Positions 28,618-38,083 of a stretch of 64,000 nt of DNA are shown piece by piece. This DNA is from Luteimonas kalidii (GTDB lineage: Bacteria; Pseudomonadota; Gammaproteobacteria; Xanthomonadales; Xanthomonadaceae). The stretch is from assembly GCF_029887935.1 (NCBI RefSeq), contig NZ_JARXRO010000011.1, positions 157,485 to 221,484 on the forward strand. The letters run 5' to 3'. The number at the start of each line of letters is the position of its first letter. Within the stretch, counting starts at the first letter, position 1. The notes beneath the pieces were generated by a model. The model did not search any database. It saw nothing but the letters and a program-made list of their open reading frames with translations, and was not told where the DNA came from. The position numbers were made by a program, and so were the translations under genes.

Positions 28618-29940
28618 TCAGCCGCCGGTGGCGGGCTGCTGCTGCGCGGCGTCGCCTGCGCGGATGTCGACGTAGGCTTCGCCGCGCATCTCGCGCACGT
28701 AGCGGTCCCATTCGTCCTCGAGCTTGCGCTGGCCGATCGACTCGCGCACCTGCGCGCGACGATTCTCGTCGTCCACGCTGGTCTGGCGTTCGCCGACCCG
28801 CTGCACGATATGCCAGCCGGCCTGGGTCTTGAACGGGGCCGACACCTGGCCGTCCTGCAGCGCCACGACCTGGCCGCCGAACTCGGGGCCGAACTCGTCC
28901 TGCGCGAACCAGCCCAGGGCGCCGCCCTCGGCTTTGCTGACGGTGTCGTCCGAACTCTCGCGCGCGACTTCCTCGAAGTCGGCGCCGCCCGCGATCCGGG
29001 CGCGCAGGGTGTCGATCCGCGCCTTGGCCTCGGCGTCGCCGCCCGCGCCCTCGGCGGGACGCACCAGGATGTGGCGGGCATTGAACTGGGTGACCGTGGC
29101 GCCGCCACCGGCCTGCGCGCCGTCGCGCGTGTCCACCAGCTGCAGCAGCTGGAACCCGCTCGGGCCGCGGATCGGACCGATGACGTCACCCTTGGACATG
29201 CTGCGGATGGCGTTGCCGAACGCTGCAGGAATCTCGTCGAGGCTGCGCCAGCCCAGGCTGCCGCCTTCGAGTGCGTTCGGGCTGTCGGAATAGCGCACTG
29301 CGGCGGCGGCGAAATCCATCTCGTTGCGGTCGAGCAGGGCCTTGATGCCGTCGACCTTCTGCTGGCCCGTGGCGATCTGCTCCGGCGTCGCGCCCTCGGG
29401 CAGCGCCACCAGAATGTGGGCGAGACTGTACTGGGTGCTGCCGGCCTGGGAGGCCATGGCCGCATCCACCTCGGCATCGCTGACGCTGACCCGGCTCTGC
29501 GCGAAGCGCTGGCGCATGCGCTGGATCACGATCTCGTCGCGCAGCGAACTGCGGAAGTCGTCCATCGACATCCCGTCGCGCGCGAGCTGCTGGCGCAACT
29601 GGTCGGGCGAGAGGTTGTTCTGCTGGGCGATGTTGTTGATCGCGCTGTCGACTTCGGCGTCACCGACGCGTACGCCGGTTTCCGCCGCACGCGCGGTCTG
29701 CAGCTTGACCAGGACCAGGCGCTCGAGCACCTGGCGCTCGAGCACCGGACGCGGCGGCAGCTGGTTCTGCCGGTCGGCGTACTGGGCGACGATGTTGGCG
29801 ACGGCGCGGTCGAGTTCGCTCTGCAGGATCACGTCCTCGTCCACCACCGCGGCGATGCGTTCGAGCGGCTGGGTCTGCTGCGCGTGGGCGGAGGCTGCGA
29901 ACAGCAGGGCGGCGCACAGGAATGCGAGGCGGGTCTTCAT
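28618..29940 (-). CDS. surA: Periplasmic chaperone / peptidyl-prolyl isomerase SurA
   Basis: 440 residues. A signal peptide (residues 1-20, cleavage after AHA) is followed by the N-terminal chaperone domain (ERIAAVVDEDVILQSELD), two parvulin domains (about 170-270 and 285-385; second with ARHILVRP and GGALGWFAQDEFGPEF) and a C-terminal helix. SurA escorts outer-membrane proteins, LptD among them, to the BAM complex. The start overlaps the lptD stop (ATGA). Confidence 0.97.
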   Translation of the reverse strand: MKTRLAFLCAALLFAASAHAQQTQPLERIAAVVDEDVILQSELDRAVANIVAQYADRQNQLPPRPVLERQVLERLVLVKLQTARAAETGVRVGDAEVDSAINNIAQQNNLSPDQLRQQLARDGMSMDDFRSSLRDEIVIQRMRQRFAQSRVSVSDAEVDAAMASQAGSTQYSLAHILVALPEGATPEQIATGQQKVDGIKALLDRNEMDFAAAAVRYSDSPNALEGGSLGWRSLDEIPAAFGNAIRSMSKGDVIGPIRGPSGFQLLQLVDTRDGAQAGGGATVTQFNARHILVRPAEGAGGDAEAKARIDTLRARIAGGADFEEVARESSDDTVSKAEGGALGWFAQDEFGPEFGGQVVALQDGQVSAPFKTQAGWHIVQRVGERQTSVDDENRRAQVRESIGQRKLEDEWDRYVREMRGEAYVDIRAGDAAQQQPATGG

Positions 29941-32330
29941 GGGAGGGGGTCGTCTGCGGAAATGTCGTCGTCTGCGCTGCTGCCCAGTTCCGACGGCGGG
30001 ACGAGATAGAGGTCGTCGCGGTGATACCCGAGGATAGCACGGCGCAGACGGCTCCTGTTGTCGGGGCCGGCCGAGCCCAGGCCCTTGAGCTCGATCTCGA
30101 GCTGGATCGAATCGTTCATGTCGCCGCGGGTGTTGCGCACGTAGCGGCGCGCGACCAGGCGCGCGGCGACGCAGCAGCTTTCCCACTGGACGCCGGCAAT
30201 GCCCTCGAGCACCTGCTTGTCCTGCAGCGAGTAGTAGTAGCGGCCGACCACGCTCCAGGTGGGATTGATCGGATACAGGAACGACAGGTCGACCTGTTCG
30301 AGCAGGTCGCTCTGGTTCAGCACGTTGCGGCGGTAGCGGTAGGACAGGTTGACGATGCCGTCGTCGCCGATCAGGTAGCGGGTGCGGAAGCTCGCCAGGT
30401 CCTCGCGCCGGCTGGCCGGATTCCACTGGTACGAGGCGCCCACGGTCCAGCGGTCGTTGATGGCGTAGTTCGTGTCCACCACCCATGCCGATTCGCCGCG
30501 TTCGATGGGCGCCTCGTTGCGCAGCGTGACGCGCGCATCGTCGAAGTACTGGATCTGACCGATGCTGGCCGACAGCTTCTCGCGGCCATCGGACTCGCGG
30601 ATCAGGCGCGTGGTCAGCGCCATCGTCAGCTGGTTGGCGTCGCCCTGGCGGTCGGCGCCGGAATAGCGGTTGTCGCGGAACAGCTGGCCCCAGCTGAAGG
30701 TCATCGGCCGGGTATCGAACAGCGGCATGTCGCCCTGCTCGCGATAGGGCGAGTTGAGGTAGAACAGGCGCGGCTCGAGCGTGTGCAGGTAATCGGCGCC
30801 GCGGAAGCGCGTGTCGCGGTCGAAGAACAGGCCGGCATCGACCGTGCCGATGGCGTGGCTTGCCGAGGGCGAATCATCCGGACTGCCGGGATCCAGATCC
30901 TCGGCCAGTGCGTTGTCGAGCCGGTACTGCACGTGCCGGAATGCGACGGTGGGACGCACGTACCAGCTCGCCCCTTCCAGCGGCATGCTCACCCACGGCT
31001 TCACGTACAGGCGGCTCCCCCCTGGATTGACTTCGTCGTCGAGATGCGAGAAGCGCGTGACCTCCGCGTCGGTGCCCGCGACCAGCCACTGGCCGAACGG
31101 CTGTTCCCAGTTGACGTAGGCGCGCGGCAGGCGGTTGTAGGGCAGGCGGGATTCGGCGAACGTGTAGTCGGTCAGGTGCCGGTACTGGCCCTCGACCAGT
31201 GCGTTCCAGTAGCGGCCGCGCCCGTACACGCCGACGGCGCTGGTGAGCGAGGACACCGACAGCCCCTCGACGTTGCTGCTCGAGTCCTCGATCCAGCGCG
31301 GGTCGCTGAACCAGTACACGTTCGCGCGCGCCTGCCAGGTGCGGTCGATGTTGTGGTGACCGACGTAGCGGAACGCACCGCGGTCGTCCTCGCGCCGGTT
31401 CTCGGCGATCGGGACCTCGATGATCTCCTCGTCGCGCTCGCGCCAGGTCAGATCGTCCGAGGGCAGCGCCTGCAGTTCCAGGGTGCCGCGGCCGCGGCTG
31501 TAGAGGTAGCGGAACTCCGTGCCCAGCTGCAGCCCGCGCCGGCTCATGTACCGCGGCGTCAGCGTGAGGTCGTAGTTCGGCGCGAGATTGAAGTAGATCG
31601 GCTGGCGCCAGTCGAAGCCGTTGCGGCTGGACAGGCCGATGCTCGGATACAGCAGGCCGGTGCGCCGCTGGTCGTCGATCGGAAACGCGAGGTAGGGCAC
31701 GTACAGCACCGGCACCTTGCCGATGCGCAGGGTGGCATTGCGGGCCACGCCGGTGCCCTTGTCGGTGTCGACGTCGATGCGCTGCGCGCGCAGTTCCCAC
31801 CAGCGCTGGCTCGGGGGGCAGGTCGAATACGTCGACTCGAACATCCGGCCGCGCGCGTCCTGCATCTCGATCCGCTCCGCACCACCGTTGCCGCGACGCT
31901 CGGTGAGCTGGTAGCGGACCTCGTCGATGCGGTGGGAGTCGTTGTTCTGGTCGCCCTCGAGTCGCTCGGCGACCACGCGCATGCCCGAATCCTGGTAGCG
32001 CACGTTGCCGGTGGCGGTATAGCTGCCGGTGTCCTGGGAGAACTCGATGCGGTCGGTGCCCAGGAACTGGTCGCCGCGGCGCAGGGTGACGTTGCCGGTG
32101 ACGTTGTACAGCCCGCCGTCGACGCCGACGGTCTGGTCGCCCTGTATGTCGGTAGGCAGGTTCTCGCGCTCGGCGATGTCGCCCACCGGCGGCTGGGCAT
32201 CGGGGAACAGTGGTACCGCGTCCTCGACCGGGCACAGCGACCAGTCGACCGGAATATCGTCGTCCGCGTGGGCTGCCAGCGACAGGGCGATGCAGATCGG
32301 CAGGGGCAGCAGGCGGAGCGCTGGACGCAC
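29937..32330 (-). CDS. lptD: LPS-assembly outer-membrane protein LptD
   Basis: 797 residues from GTG at 32330, which gives a compact signal peptide (RPALRLLPLPICIALSLAAHA) like the one I recall in Xanthomonas LptD. A TTG 60 bases further upstream would add a poor leader. The N-terminal OstA/jellyroll domain (GNVTLRRGDQFLGTD, GNVRYQDSGMRVVAERLEGD) is followed by a large beta-barrel. Cysteines are at SLCPVED, STCPPSQ and an adjacent pair near the C-terminus (ESCCVAARLVARRY), the pattern required for inter-domain disulfides. LptD with LptE inserts lipopolysaccharide in the outer leaflet; SurA encoded next door helps its folding. Confidence 0.96.
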   Translation of the reverse strand: MRPALRLLPLPICIALSLAAHADDDIPVDWSLCPVEDAVPLFPDAQPPVGDIAERENLPTDIQGDQTVGVDGGLYNVTGNVTLRRGDQFLGTDRIEFSQDTGSYTATGNVRYQDSGMRVVAERLEGDQNNDSHRIDEVRYQLTERRGNGGAERIEMQDARGRMFESTYSTCPPSQRWWELRAQRIDVDTDKGTGVARNATLRIGKVPVLYVPYLAFPIDDQRRTGLLYPSIGLSSRNGFDWRQPIYFNLAPNYDLTLTPRYMSRRGLQLGTEFRYLYSRGRGTLELQALPSDDLTWRERDEEIIEVPIAENRREDDRGAFRYVGHHNIDRTWQARANVYWFSDPRWIEDSSSNVEGLSVSSLTSAVGVYGRGRYWNALVEGQYRHLTDYTFAESRLPYNRLPRAYVNWEQPFGQWLVAGTDAEVTRFSHLDDEVNPGGSRLYVKPWVSMPLEGASWYVRPTVAFRHVQYRLDNALAEDLDPGSPDDSPSASHAIGTVDAGLFFDRDTRFRGADYLHTLEPRLFYLNSPYREQGDMPLFDTRPMTFSWGQLFRDNRYSGADRQGDANQLTMALTTRLIRESDGREKLSASIGQIQYFDDARVTLRNEAPIERGESAWVVDTNYAINDRWTVGASYQWNPASRREDLASFRTRYLIGDDGIVNLSYRYRRNVLNQSDLLEQVDLSFLYPINPTWSVVGRYYYSLQDKQVLEGIAGVQWESCCVAARLVARRYVRNTRGDMNDSIQLEIELKGLGSAGPDNRSRLRRAILGYHRDDLYLVPPSELGSSADDDISADDPLP

Positions 32331-32441
32331 GCGACGGAATCCCGGGGGCGGAAAGGCCGCTAGCTTGCCGGAACCACCGTGCAGCGGCAATGCGGGCGCC
32401 CATGGCGGTTCATGCTGCGGCCGCCTGTCGCGGTGGCGGGT

Positions 32442-33389
32442 TCAGCCCGCCGTCCGGGCAGGGGCGCCGTCGCCGAGCAACGCGGCCACGTGCGCCACCG
32501 CGCCTTCGCGCAGGGCCTGCAGGTCGTAGCCGCCCTCGAGCATCGACACGATCCGGCCGCAGGCGTGGCGCGAGGCCAGCCGCGCCAGCTCGGTCGTGAT
32601 CCAGGCGAAGTCGGACGGATCCAGCGCCAGCTGGGCGAGCGGGTCGCGCCGGTCGCCGTCGAAGCCGGCCGAGACCAGCACCAGTTGCGGCGCGAAGGCG
32701 TCCAGGGCGGGCAACAGGTGCTCGCGCCAGGCTTGCCGGAACGCCTCGCCGCCGCTGCCGGCCGGCAGCGGCAGGTTGACCAGGTTGCCCGCCCCGCGCT
32801 CGTTGGCCGCGCCGGACCATGGGTAGAGGTCGGCCTGGTGCGAGCTCAGGTACAGCACGCGCGGGTCGTGCTCGAAGATGGCCTGGGTCCCGTTGCCGTG
32901 GTGGACGTCGAAATCGGCGATCGCCACCCGTGCCAGCCCGAACCGCTCCAGCGCATGCGCCGCGGCCACCGCGATGTTGTCGAACAGGCAGAAGCCCATC
33001 GCCGCGTCGGCGGTGGCATGGTGGCCCGGCGGCCGCACGGCGCAGAAGGCGGCGTCGGTCTCGCCGTGCATCACCGCTTCGGTCGCCGCGATCCCGGCAC
33101 CGACCGCACGCAGCGCCGCCTCGGGGGAGCCGGGCGAGAGCAGGGTGTCCGGATCCAGCCGCATCGTGCCGGCCAGGGGCGGGCTCAGCACCGTCGCCAG
33201 CAGGCGTTCGTCGTGGACGCGCAGCAGCTGGCCCCGGGTGGCCCGGGGCGCCTCGATCCATTCCAGCGCGGGGAACGCCGCGTGCACCGCCTCGAGCACC
33301 GCGCCGAGGCGTTCCGCGCACTCGGGGTGGCCGGCGCCGGTGTCATGGTCGAGACAGGCGGGGTGGGTGTAGCCGAGCAGCCGCGGCAT
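32442..33389 (-). CDS. Histone-deacetylase-family (AcuC/class II-like) amidohydrolase
   Basis: 315 residues. All zinc-enzyme motifs of the arginase/deacetylase fold are present: HPECAERL near the start, AVRPPGHHA (catalytic His pair), IADFDVHHGNGTQ (zinc ligands), VSAGFDGDRRDPLAQ and LEGGYD. Bacterial members deacetylate acetyl-CoA synthetase, acetylpolyamines or acetyl-lysine proteins. It is the first of two or three minus-strand genes with the cobalamin adenosyltransferase (3-base gap), an association seen in xanthomonads whose meaning is unknown. The substrate cannot be assigned. Confidence 0.9.
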   Translation of the reverse strand: MPRLLGYTHPACLDHDTGAGHPECAERLGAVLEAVHAAFPALEWIEAPRATRGQLLRVHDERLLATVLSPPLAGTMRLDPDTLLSPGSPEAALRAVGAGIAATEAVMHGETDAAFCAVRPPGHHATADAAMGFCLFDNIAVAAAHALERFGLARVAIADFDVHHGNGTQAIFEHDPRVLYLSSHQADLYPWSGAANERGAGNLVNLPLPAGSGGEAFRQAWREHLLPALDAFAPQLVLVSAGFDGDRRDPLAQLALDPSDFAWITTELARLASRHACGRIVSMLEGGYDLQALREGAVAHVAALLGDGAPARTAG

Positions 33390-33392
33390 GGG

Positions 33393-33941
33393 TCAGCGGC
33401 GCTCGTGGCGCCACAGCACTTCGCCCTGCCCGTCGTGCCGCGCCAGCACGCGCGCGAGCACGAACAGCAGGTCGGACAGGCGGTTGAGATAGCGGATCGC
33501 CTGCGGCCGCACCGCCTCCTGCCGCGACAGCGCCACCGTGCCGCGCTCGGCCCGGCGTACCACGGTGCGGGCGACATGGCAGCGCGCCGCGGCCTCGCCG
33601 CCGCCGGGCAGGATGAAGTCCTTCAGCGGCGGCAACGCGTCGTTGTAGTGGTCCAGGCGCGCCTCGAGCCGGTCGATGTCGGCGTCGCTGATGGCGGCGT
33701 GGCCCGGGATGCAGAGCTCGCCGCCGAGGTCGAACAGCTGGTGCTGGATCGAAGTCAGCAGCGCGTGCACGTCCTCCGGCAGCGGTGCGGCGAGCAGCAG
33801 GCCGATGGTCGAGTTGGCTTCGTCGACGGTACCGTACGCATCGACCCGCGCTGAATCCTTCGCCACGCGGCTGCCGTCGCCCAGGCCGGTGGTGCCGTCG
33901 TCGCCGGTCCGCGTGTAGATCTTCGACAGGCGGTTGCCCAT
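33393..33941 (-). CDS. PduO-type cob(I)alamin adenosyltransferase
   Basis: 182 residues. The signature IYTRTGDDGTTGLGDGSRV at the N-terminus, DAYGTVDEANSTIGL, and the C-terminal ATP/cobalamin motif RYLNRLSDLLFVLAR identify the PduO/MMAB type. It adds the adenosyl group of ATP to reduced cobalamin to form coenzyme B12. No B12-dependent enzyme is in the window. It is followed within three bases by the deacetylase-like gene and preceded by the unknown membrane protein. Confidence 0.95.
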   Translation of the reverse strand: MGNRLSKIYTRTGDDGTTGLGDGSRVAKDSARVDAYGTVDEANSTIGLLLAAPLPEDVHALLTSIQHQLFDLGGELCIPGHAAISDADIDRLEARLDHYNDALPPLKDFILPGGGEAAARCHVARTVVRRAERGTVALSRQEAVRPQAIRYLNRLSDLLFVLARVLARHDGQGEVLWRHERR

Positions 33942-33965
33942 GGTGGGAGTCGCTTGGCGCGCCGG

Positions 33966-34559
33966 TCAGCGGCGAACGACGTCCCGCGCCAGCGCCGTCT
34001 GCGCCGGCCACAGGCGCGCGGCCGCCACGTGCACGGCGGCCGCGATGCCCACGTACATCGCGCTCACGCGCAGGTATGCCGGCAGCCAGTCGCTGTAGTT
34101 CTTCCACCAGCCGGCGAGCGTGGGCCCGGCCACCGCGTCGCTCAGCCAGTAGAACCCGCCCTGCGCGAACAGGTGGCAGACCGCCGCCGCCAGGGCGACG
34201 CTCGCCACCAGCAGGCCCGCCGTGCGCCAGGCCAGGCGTCCGCCGGTGGCGCGCTGCAGCCACCAGCCGCCGGCCCACATGGCCAGGTGTGCGGGCACCA
34301 GCGCCCAGTAGCCGGGCGAGACGCAGTAGTGACTCCAGAAATCGATGCCCTGGCCACGGATCACGATCCAGTCCACCAGCACCGCCAGTGCCATCAGCAG
34401 CGGGAATGCCCAGCGCGTCCAGCGCGACAGGTAGAAGCCGCCGACGAAGAACACCGCCCAGGATGCATCCGGCACCGCGCCGAAATGATGCAGGCGCGTG
34501 GCGGCCATCACGGCGGCGAGCAGGGTGAGGATCGCGGCGCGGCTGGCGGCGGTGCTCAT
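33966..34559 (-). CDS. Unknown integral membrane protein (DUF6580-like)
   Basis: 197 residues with about five membrane helices. The start MSTAASRAAILTLLAAVMAATRLHHFG resembles DUF6580, proteins that look like substrate-binding (S) components of ECF transporters (RLLPHxPNFxPxxAxxLFGGAYL pattern; here TRLHHFGAVPDASWAVFFVGGFYL in part). A conserved Trp/His-rich stretch WSHYCVSPGYWALVP lies in a loop. It is upstream of the cobalamin adenosyltransferase in the same direction (24 bases), which makes a role in uptake of a corrinoid, cobalt or other small molecule possible, but this is inference. Confidence 0.7.
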   Translation of the reverse strand: MSTAASRAAILTLLAAVMAATRLHHFGAVPDASWAVFFVGGFYLSRWTRWAFPLLMALAVLVDWIVIRGQGIDFWSHYCVSPGYWALVPAHLAMWAGGWWLQRATGGRLAWRTAGLLVASVALAAAVCHLFAQGGFYWLSDAVAGPTLAGWWKNYSDWLPAYLRVSAMYVGIAAAVHVAAARLWPAQTALARDVVRR

Positions 34560-34638
34560 GCGGATCGGACTCCGGCGGAACAGGCGGGACAGCGCGCATT
34601 CTAGCCGACGCCGCCGCAGCGCGCCGCGAGCCGGCCGC

Positions 34639-34644
34639 TATCAT
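34639..34644 (+). promoter_or_regulatory. -10-like box TATCAT six bases before ubiH start
   Basis: TATCAT is followed by GGCGCC and then the ATG, so the expected start site falls on the start codon. No clear -35 hexamer and no Shine-Dalgarno are present. Confidence 0.45.
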
Positions 34645-34650
34645 GGCGCC

Positions 34651-35853
34651 ATGGAACGCGAACACGGGATCCTGATCGTGGGGGGTGGGCTGGTCGGCGC
34701 CAGCCTGGCGCTGGCGCTGGATCGGGCCGGCGTACCCGCGACCCTGCTCGAGGCCACGTCGTCCGCGCTGCCGCCGGTGTTCGACCAGCGCAACCTCAGC
34801 TTCGCCGAGGCCACGGTCAATGCGTTGTCCGCGCTCGGCGTGATGCAGCGGCTGCGCACGCCCACCGGGGCGATCCGCCGCATCCACGCCAGCCGCAGTG
34901 GGGACTTCGGACGCGTGCTGCTCGATGCGCGCGACTACGGCCGCAACGCGTTCGGGCAGGTGGTGGTGGCACGCGATTTCGGCCAGGCGCTGGACGAGGC
35001 GCTGACCGCGGCGACGCAGGTGCGCCGGCTGCGCGCGCGCTTCGTCAGCCTGGCGGAGTCGGAACCGGGCATGCGACGGCTGTGCATCGACGACGGGACC
35101 GGCGAGCACGTCGTCGCCGCGCGCCTGGTGGTCGCCGCCGACGGCACCGGCAGCGGCCTGCGCGCCGCGCTCGGTATCGAGGCCGAACACCACGACTACG
35201 GGCAGCGGCTGTTCGTCGCGCGGCTGCGGGCGTCCCAGGCGCCTGATGGCACCGCGTTCGAACGCCTGGGCGACCATGGACCCACCGCGCTGCTGCCGCG
35301 CGGCGACGGGGCGTGGGGCCTGGTGCACGGCGTGGATGCGGACCACGCCGATGCCGTCGCCGGGCTGCCGGACGCGGCGTTCCTGCAGCGGGTGCAGGAC
35401 GCCTTCGGCTGGCGGGCGGGGCGGCTGCTCGAGGTGGGCGAACGCAGTGTCTATCCCGCAGTGCGGACGGTCGCCCGGCGCACCACGGCCGCGCGCGCGG
35501 TGCTGGTGGGCAACGCCGCGCAGACCCTGCACCCGGTGGGCGCGCAGGGGTTCAACCTGGGCCTGCGCGATGCGCTGACCCTGGCCGAGGTGGTCGCGGG
35601 CGCCGACGATCCTGGTGCCGAGGCGCTGCTCGCCGGCTACGCCGCGCGCCGGCACGAGGACCGCACGCGCACGCTCGCGTTCTCCGACGCCCTGGCGCGG
35701 CTGAGCGCCAGCCGCGTGCCGCTGCTGCGCCCGCTGCGCAGCGCCGGGATGGTCGCGCTGGACCGGGTGCCGTCGCTGCAGGCGCTGCTGGCCGGCGGCG
35801 CGATGGGGTACCGCGGCGACGTGCCCGCGCTGTGCCGGGCGCAGCGCGCATGA
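34651..35853 (+). CDS. ubiH: UbiH-type FAD-dependent 2-octaprenyl hydroxylase
   Basis: 400 residues. The FAD dinucleotide fold GGGLVGASLALALDRAG at the N-terminus, the DG motif VVAADGTGSGLRAALGI and the GD-like NAAQTLHPVGAQGFNLGLRDA (quoted in part) put it in the UbiH/COQ6 monooxygenase family of ubiquinone biosynthesis. UbiH hydroxylates C1 of the quinone ring. Its ATG directly precedes the FAD fold, which fixes the start. The stop overlaps a second family member (ATGA), so this is a two-gene ubiquinone hydroxylase operon. Assignment to UbiH rather than UbiF/UbiI is from sequence feel and gene order. Confidence 0.85.
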   Translation: MEREHGILIVGGGLVGASLALALDRAGVPATLLEATSSALPPVFDQRNLSFAEATVNALSALGVMQRLRTPTGAIRRIHASRSGDFGRVLLDARDYGRNAFGQVVVARDFGQALDEALTAATQVRRLRARFVSLAESEPGMRRLCIDDGTGEHVVAARLVVAADGTGSGLRAALGIEAEHHDYGQRLFVARLRASQAPDGTAFERLGDHGPTALLPRGDGAWGLVHGVDADHADAVAGLPDAAFLQRVQDAFGWRAGRLLEVGERSVYPAVRTVARRTTAARAVLVGNAAQTLHPVGAQGFNLGLRDALTLAEVVAGADDPGAEALLAGYAARRHEDRTRTLAFSDALARLSASRVPLLRPLRSAGMVALDRVPSLQALLAGGAMGYRGDVPALCRAQRA

Positions 35854-37028
35854 GGCGTCGCGAGCCGCACGACGTGGTGGTCGTCGGCGGCGGCGTGGTG
35901 GGCGCCGCCTGTGCCCTGGCGCTGGCGCGCGAGGGCCAGGACGTGCGCCTGCTCGAGGCCACGCGTCCCGCACCCTGGTCTGCGGACCAGGCGGACCTGC
36001 GCGCGTATGCGATCGCGCCGGACAACGTCGAGCTGCTCGACGCGCTCGACGCCTGGGCGCCGGTGCGCGATGCGCGCGCGCAACCCTATCGGCGGATGCA
36101 GGTCTGGGATGCCGGCGGTGGCGACCCGATCGTGTTCGACGCCGACGCGCTGGCGCGGCCGGAGCTGGGCTGGATCGTCGAGCACGGGCTGCTGGTCGAG
36201 GCGCTGTGGCGTGCGCTGGAGCGCGCGGGCGTGCGGGTCTCGTGTCCGGCGCGGGTGGCGGGGCTCGAGGCCTCCGACAGCGCCGTGACACTGCGTCTGG
36301 AAGACGGCACCTCGGTCGCCGCACGCATCGCCATCGCGGCCGACGGCGCGTCTTCACCGCTGCGGCAGATGGCGGGCATCGCCGCCGAGGGGCACGATTA
36401 CGCCCAGCAGGGCGTGGTGGGCTACGTCCGCACGCAGCGCCCGCACGAGGCGACGGCGTGGCAGCGCTTCCTGCCCACCGGGCCGCTGGCGCTGCTGCCC
36501 TGGGTCGACGGCAGCTGCTCGATCGTGTGGACGCTTCCGGATGACGAAGCCGGGCGCGTGCTGGCACTGGACGAGGACGCGTTCGGCCGCGCCATCACCA
36601 CCGCGTTCGATGCGCGCCTGGGCGAGATCCGTCCGCTCGGTCCGCGCGTCGCATTCCCCCTGCGGCGGCAGCTCAGCGACACCCAGCACCTGGGCCGGGT
36701 GCTGGTGATCGGCGACGCCGCGCACGCAGTGCACCCGCTGGCAGGGCAGGGCGTCAACCTCGGCCTGCGGGACGTGTCGGCACTGCGCCAGGCGGTCGCC
36801 GGCGCACGCCGGCGCCGGGTGGACTGGGACGCGCCGCACCGGCTCGCGCGCTGGGCGCGGGCGCGACGCAGCGACAATGCGCTGGCCGCGCATGCGTTCG
36901 AGGGACTCAACCGACTGTTCTCGAACGACGCGCTGGCGGCCACGCTGCTGCGCGGCCACCTGCTGGGCCTGGCGGGCCGGGTGCCGCCGCTGGTCGACCT
37001 GTTCTGGCGCCGCGCCGCGGGCGGCTGA
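35850..37028 (+). CDS. UbiF/UbiI/VisC-type FAD-dependent ubiquinone hydroxylase
   Basis: 392 residues, ATGA overlap with ubiH. FAD fold VVVGGGVVGAACALALAREG, DG motif IAADGASSPLRQMAGI, and GDAAHAVHPLAGQGVNLGLRD (quoted in part). Features typical of the family, such as QGVVGYVRTQRPHEATAWQRFLP (in part), are clear. It should hydroxylate a different carbon of the ubiquinone ring (C5 for UbiI or C6 for UbiF); the sequence alone does not decide which. Molecular oxygen and NADPH-derived electrons are used. Confidence 0.88.
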   Translation: MRRREPHDVVVVGGGVVGAACALALAREGQDVRLLEATRPAPWSADQADLRAYAIAPDNVELLDALDAWAPVRDARAQPYRRMQVWDAGGGDPIVFDADALARPELGWIVEHGLLVEALWRALERAGVRVSCPARVAGLEASDSAVTLRLEDGTSVAARIAIAADGASSPLRQMAGIAAEGHDYAQQGVVGYVRTQRPHEATAWQRFLPTGPLALLPWVDGSCSIVWTLPDDEAGRVLALDEDAFGRAITTAFDARLGEIRPLGPRVAFPLRRQLSDTQHLGRVLVIGDAAHAVHPLAGQGVNLGLRDVSALRQAVAGARRRRVDWDAPHRLARWARARRSDNALAAHAFEGLNRLFSNDALAATLLRGHLLGLAGRVPPLVDLFWRRAAGG

Positions 37029-37032
37029 CGGC

Positions 37033-37974
37033 TCAGGCCTGTTCGGGTTTCGCGCGCGCGCCGCGCAGGCGCTGCACGCCCATCACCACGCCGACCGTGA
37101 TCGCGCCGGCGATGATGCCGACCACCGCGTTGATCAGCATCGGCGTGAGTGCGCCGAGCACGGCGCCGACGCCGGGCACGGCGGCCGCGTCCACCGCCGC
37201 GTCCTCGACCCATTCGGCCAGGGCGTGGAAGCCGTGGACCAGGATGCCGCCGCCGACGAGGAACATCGCCGCGGTGCCCGCGATCGCCAGGCCCTTCATC
37301 AGCCACGGCGCCGCGCGCAGGATGCCGTTGCCGATCGCGCGCGTGGCGGCGCTCGCGGCGCGGCTCAGGTACAGGCCGAAGTCGTCCAGCTTCACGATGC
37401 CGGCGACCAGTCCGTACACGCCCACGGTCATCAGTGCCGCGATGCCGACCAGCACGCCGAGCTGGACCGTGAACGGCTTGCCCGCGACGGTTCCCAGCGA
37501 GATCACGATGATCTCCGCGGAGAGGATGAAGTCGGTGCGGATCGCCCCCTTGATCTTGTCCTTCTCCTGCGCCAGCAGTTCCGTGTCCGAGCGCGACAGC
37601 GCCTGCACGTGCGCCCTGTGGTGGGCCTCCGCCTCGCCCTTGTGCAGGAATTTGTGCAGCAGTTTCTCGACCCCCTCGTAGCAGAGGAACAGGCCGCCGG
37701 CCATCATCAGCGGCGTGACCAACCAGGGCAGGAACGTGCTGATCGCCAGCGCCGCCGGCACCAGGATCGCCTTGTTGACCATCGAGCCCTTCGCCACCGC
37801 CCACACCACCGGCAGTTCGCGTGCGGCGCGCACGCCGCTGACCTGCTCGGCATTGAGCGCCAGGTCGTCGCCGAGCACGCCGGCGGTCTTCCTGGCCGCC
37901 ACCTTGGTCATCGCGGCCACGTCGTCGAGGATGGTGGCGATGTCGTCGAGCAGGACCAGCAGGCTGGAGGCCAT
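37033..37974 (-). CDS. yedI: DUF808 membrane protein, YedI-like
   Basis: 313 residues with several membrane helices. The start [22 protein letters not shown] and the motif [23 protein letters not shown] are diagnostic of DUF808; [21 protein letters not shown] is also conserved (each in part). Function is not known. It converges on the ubiquinone operon with four bases between stops. A TACAAT box on the minus strand (38002-38007) about 28 bases upstream may be its -10. Confidence 0.93.
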   Translation of the reverse strand: MASSLLVLLDDIATILDDVAAMTKVAARKTAGVLGDDLALNAEQVSGVRAARELPVVWAVAKGSMVNKAILVPAALAISTFLPWLVTPLMMAGGLFLCYEGVEKLLHKFLHKGEAEAHHRAHVQALSRSDTELLAQEKDKIKGAIRTDFILSAEIIVISLGTVAGKPFTVQLGVLVGIAALMTVGVYGLVAGIVKLDDFGLYLSRAASAATRAIGNGILRAAPWLMKGLAIAGTAAMFLVGGGILVHGFHALAEWVEDAAVDAAAVPGVGAVLGALTPMLINAVVGIIAGAITVGVVMGVQRLRGARAKPEQA

Positions 37975-38083
37975 GGGGGATCCGGGAATGGAGGACGGGC
38001 GATTGTAGGCGGCGTCTCGCGCACGGCGGGTGACCGTGCGCACGACGGCCCCCGCGCGGGGGCGCCAGCGAGGCGGTGGCCGG

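Noticed and set aside
29922-32363. 813-codon plus-strand frame opposite lptD
   Set aside because: Antisense shadow: composition is Val/Ala/Arg-rich without family signatures, while the minus strand encodes a well-matched LptD.
33343-36567. 1074-codon minus-strand frame across ubiH and the adenosyltransferase region
   Set aside because: No domain matches and a compositional bias typical of antisense frames in high-GC DNA; real genes on both strands explain the sequence.
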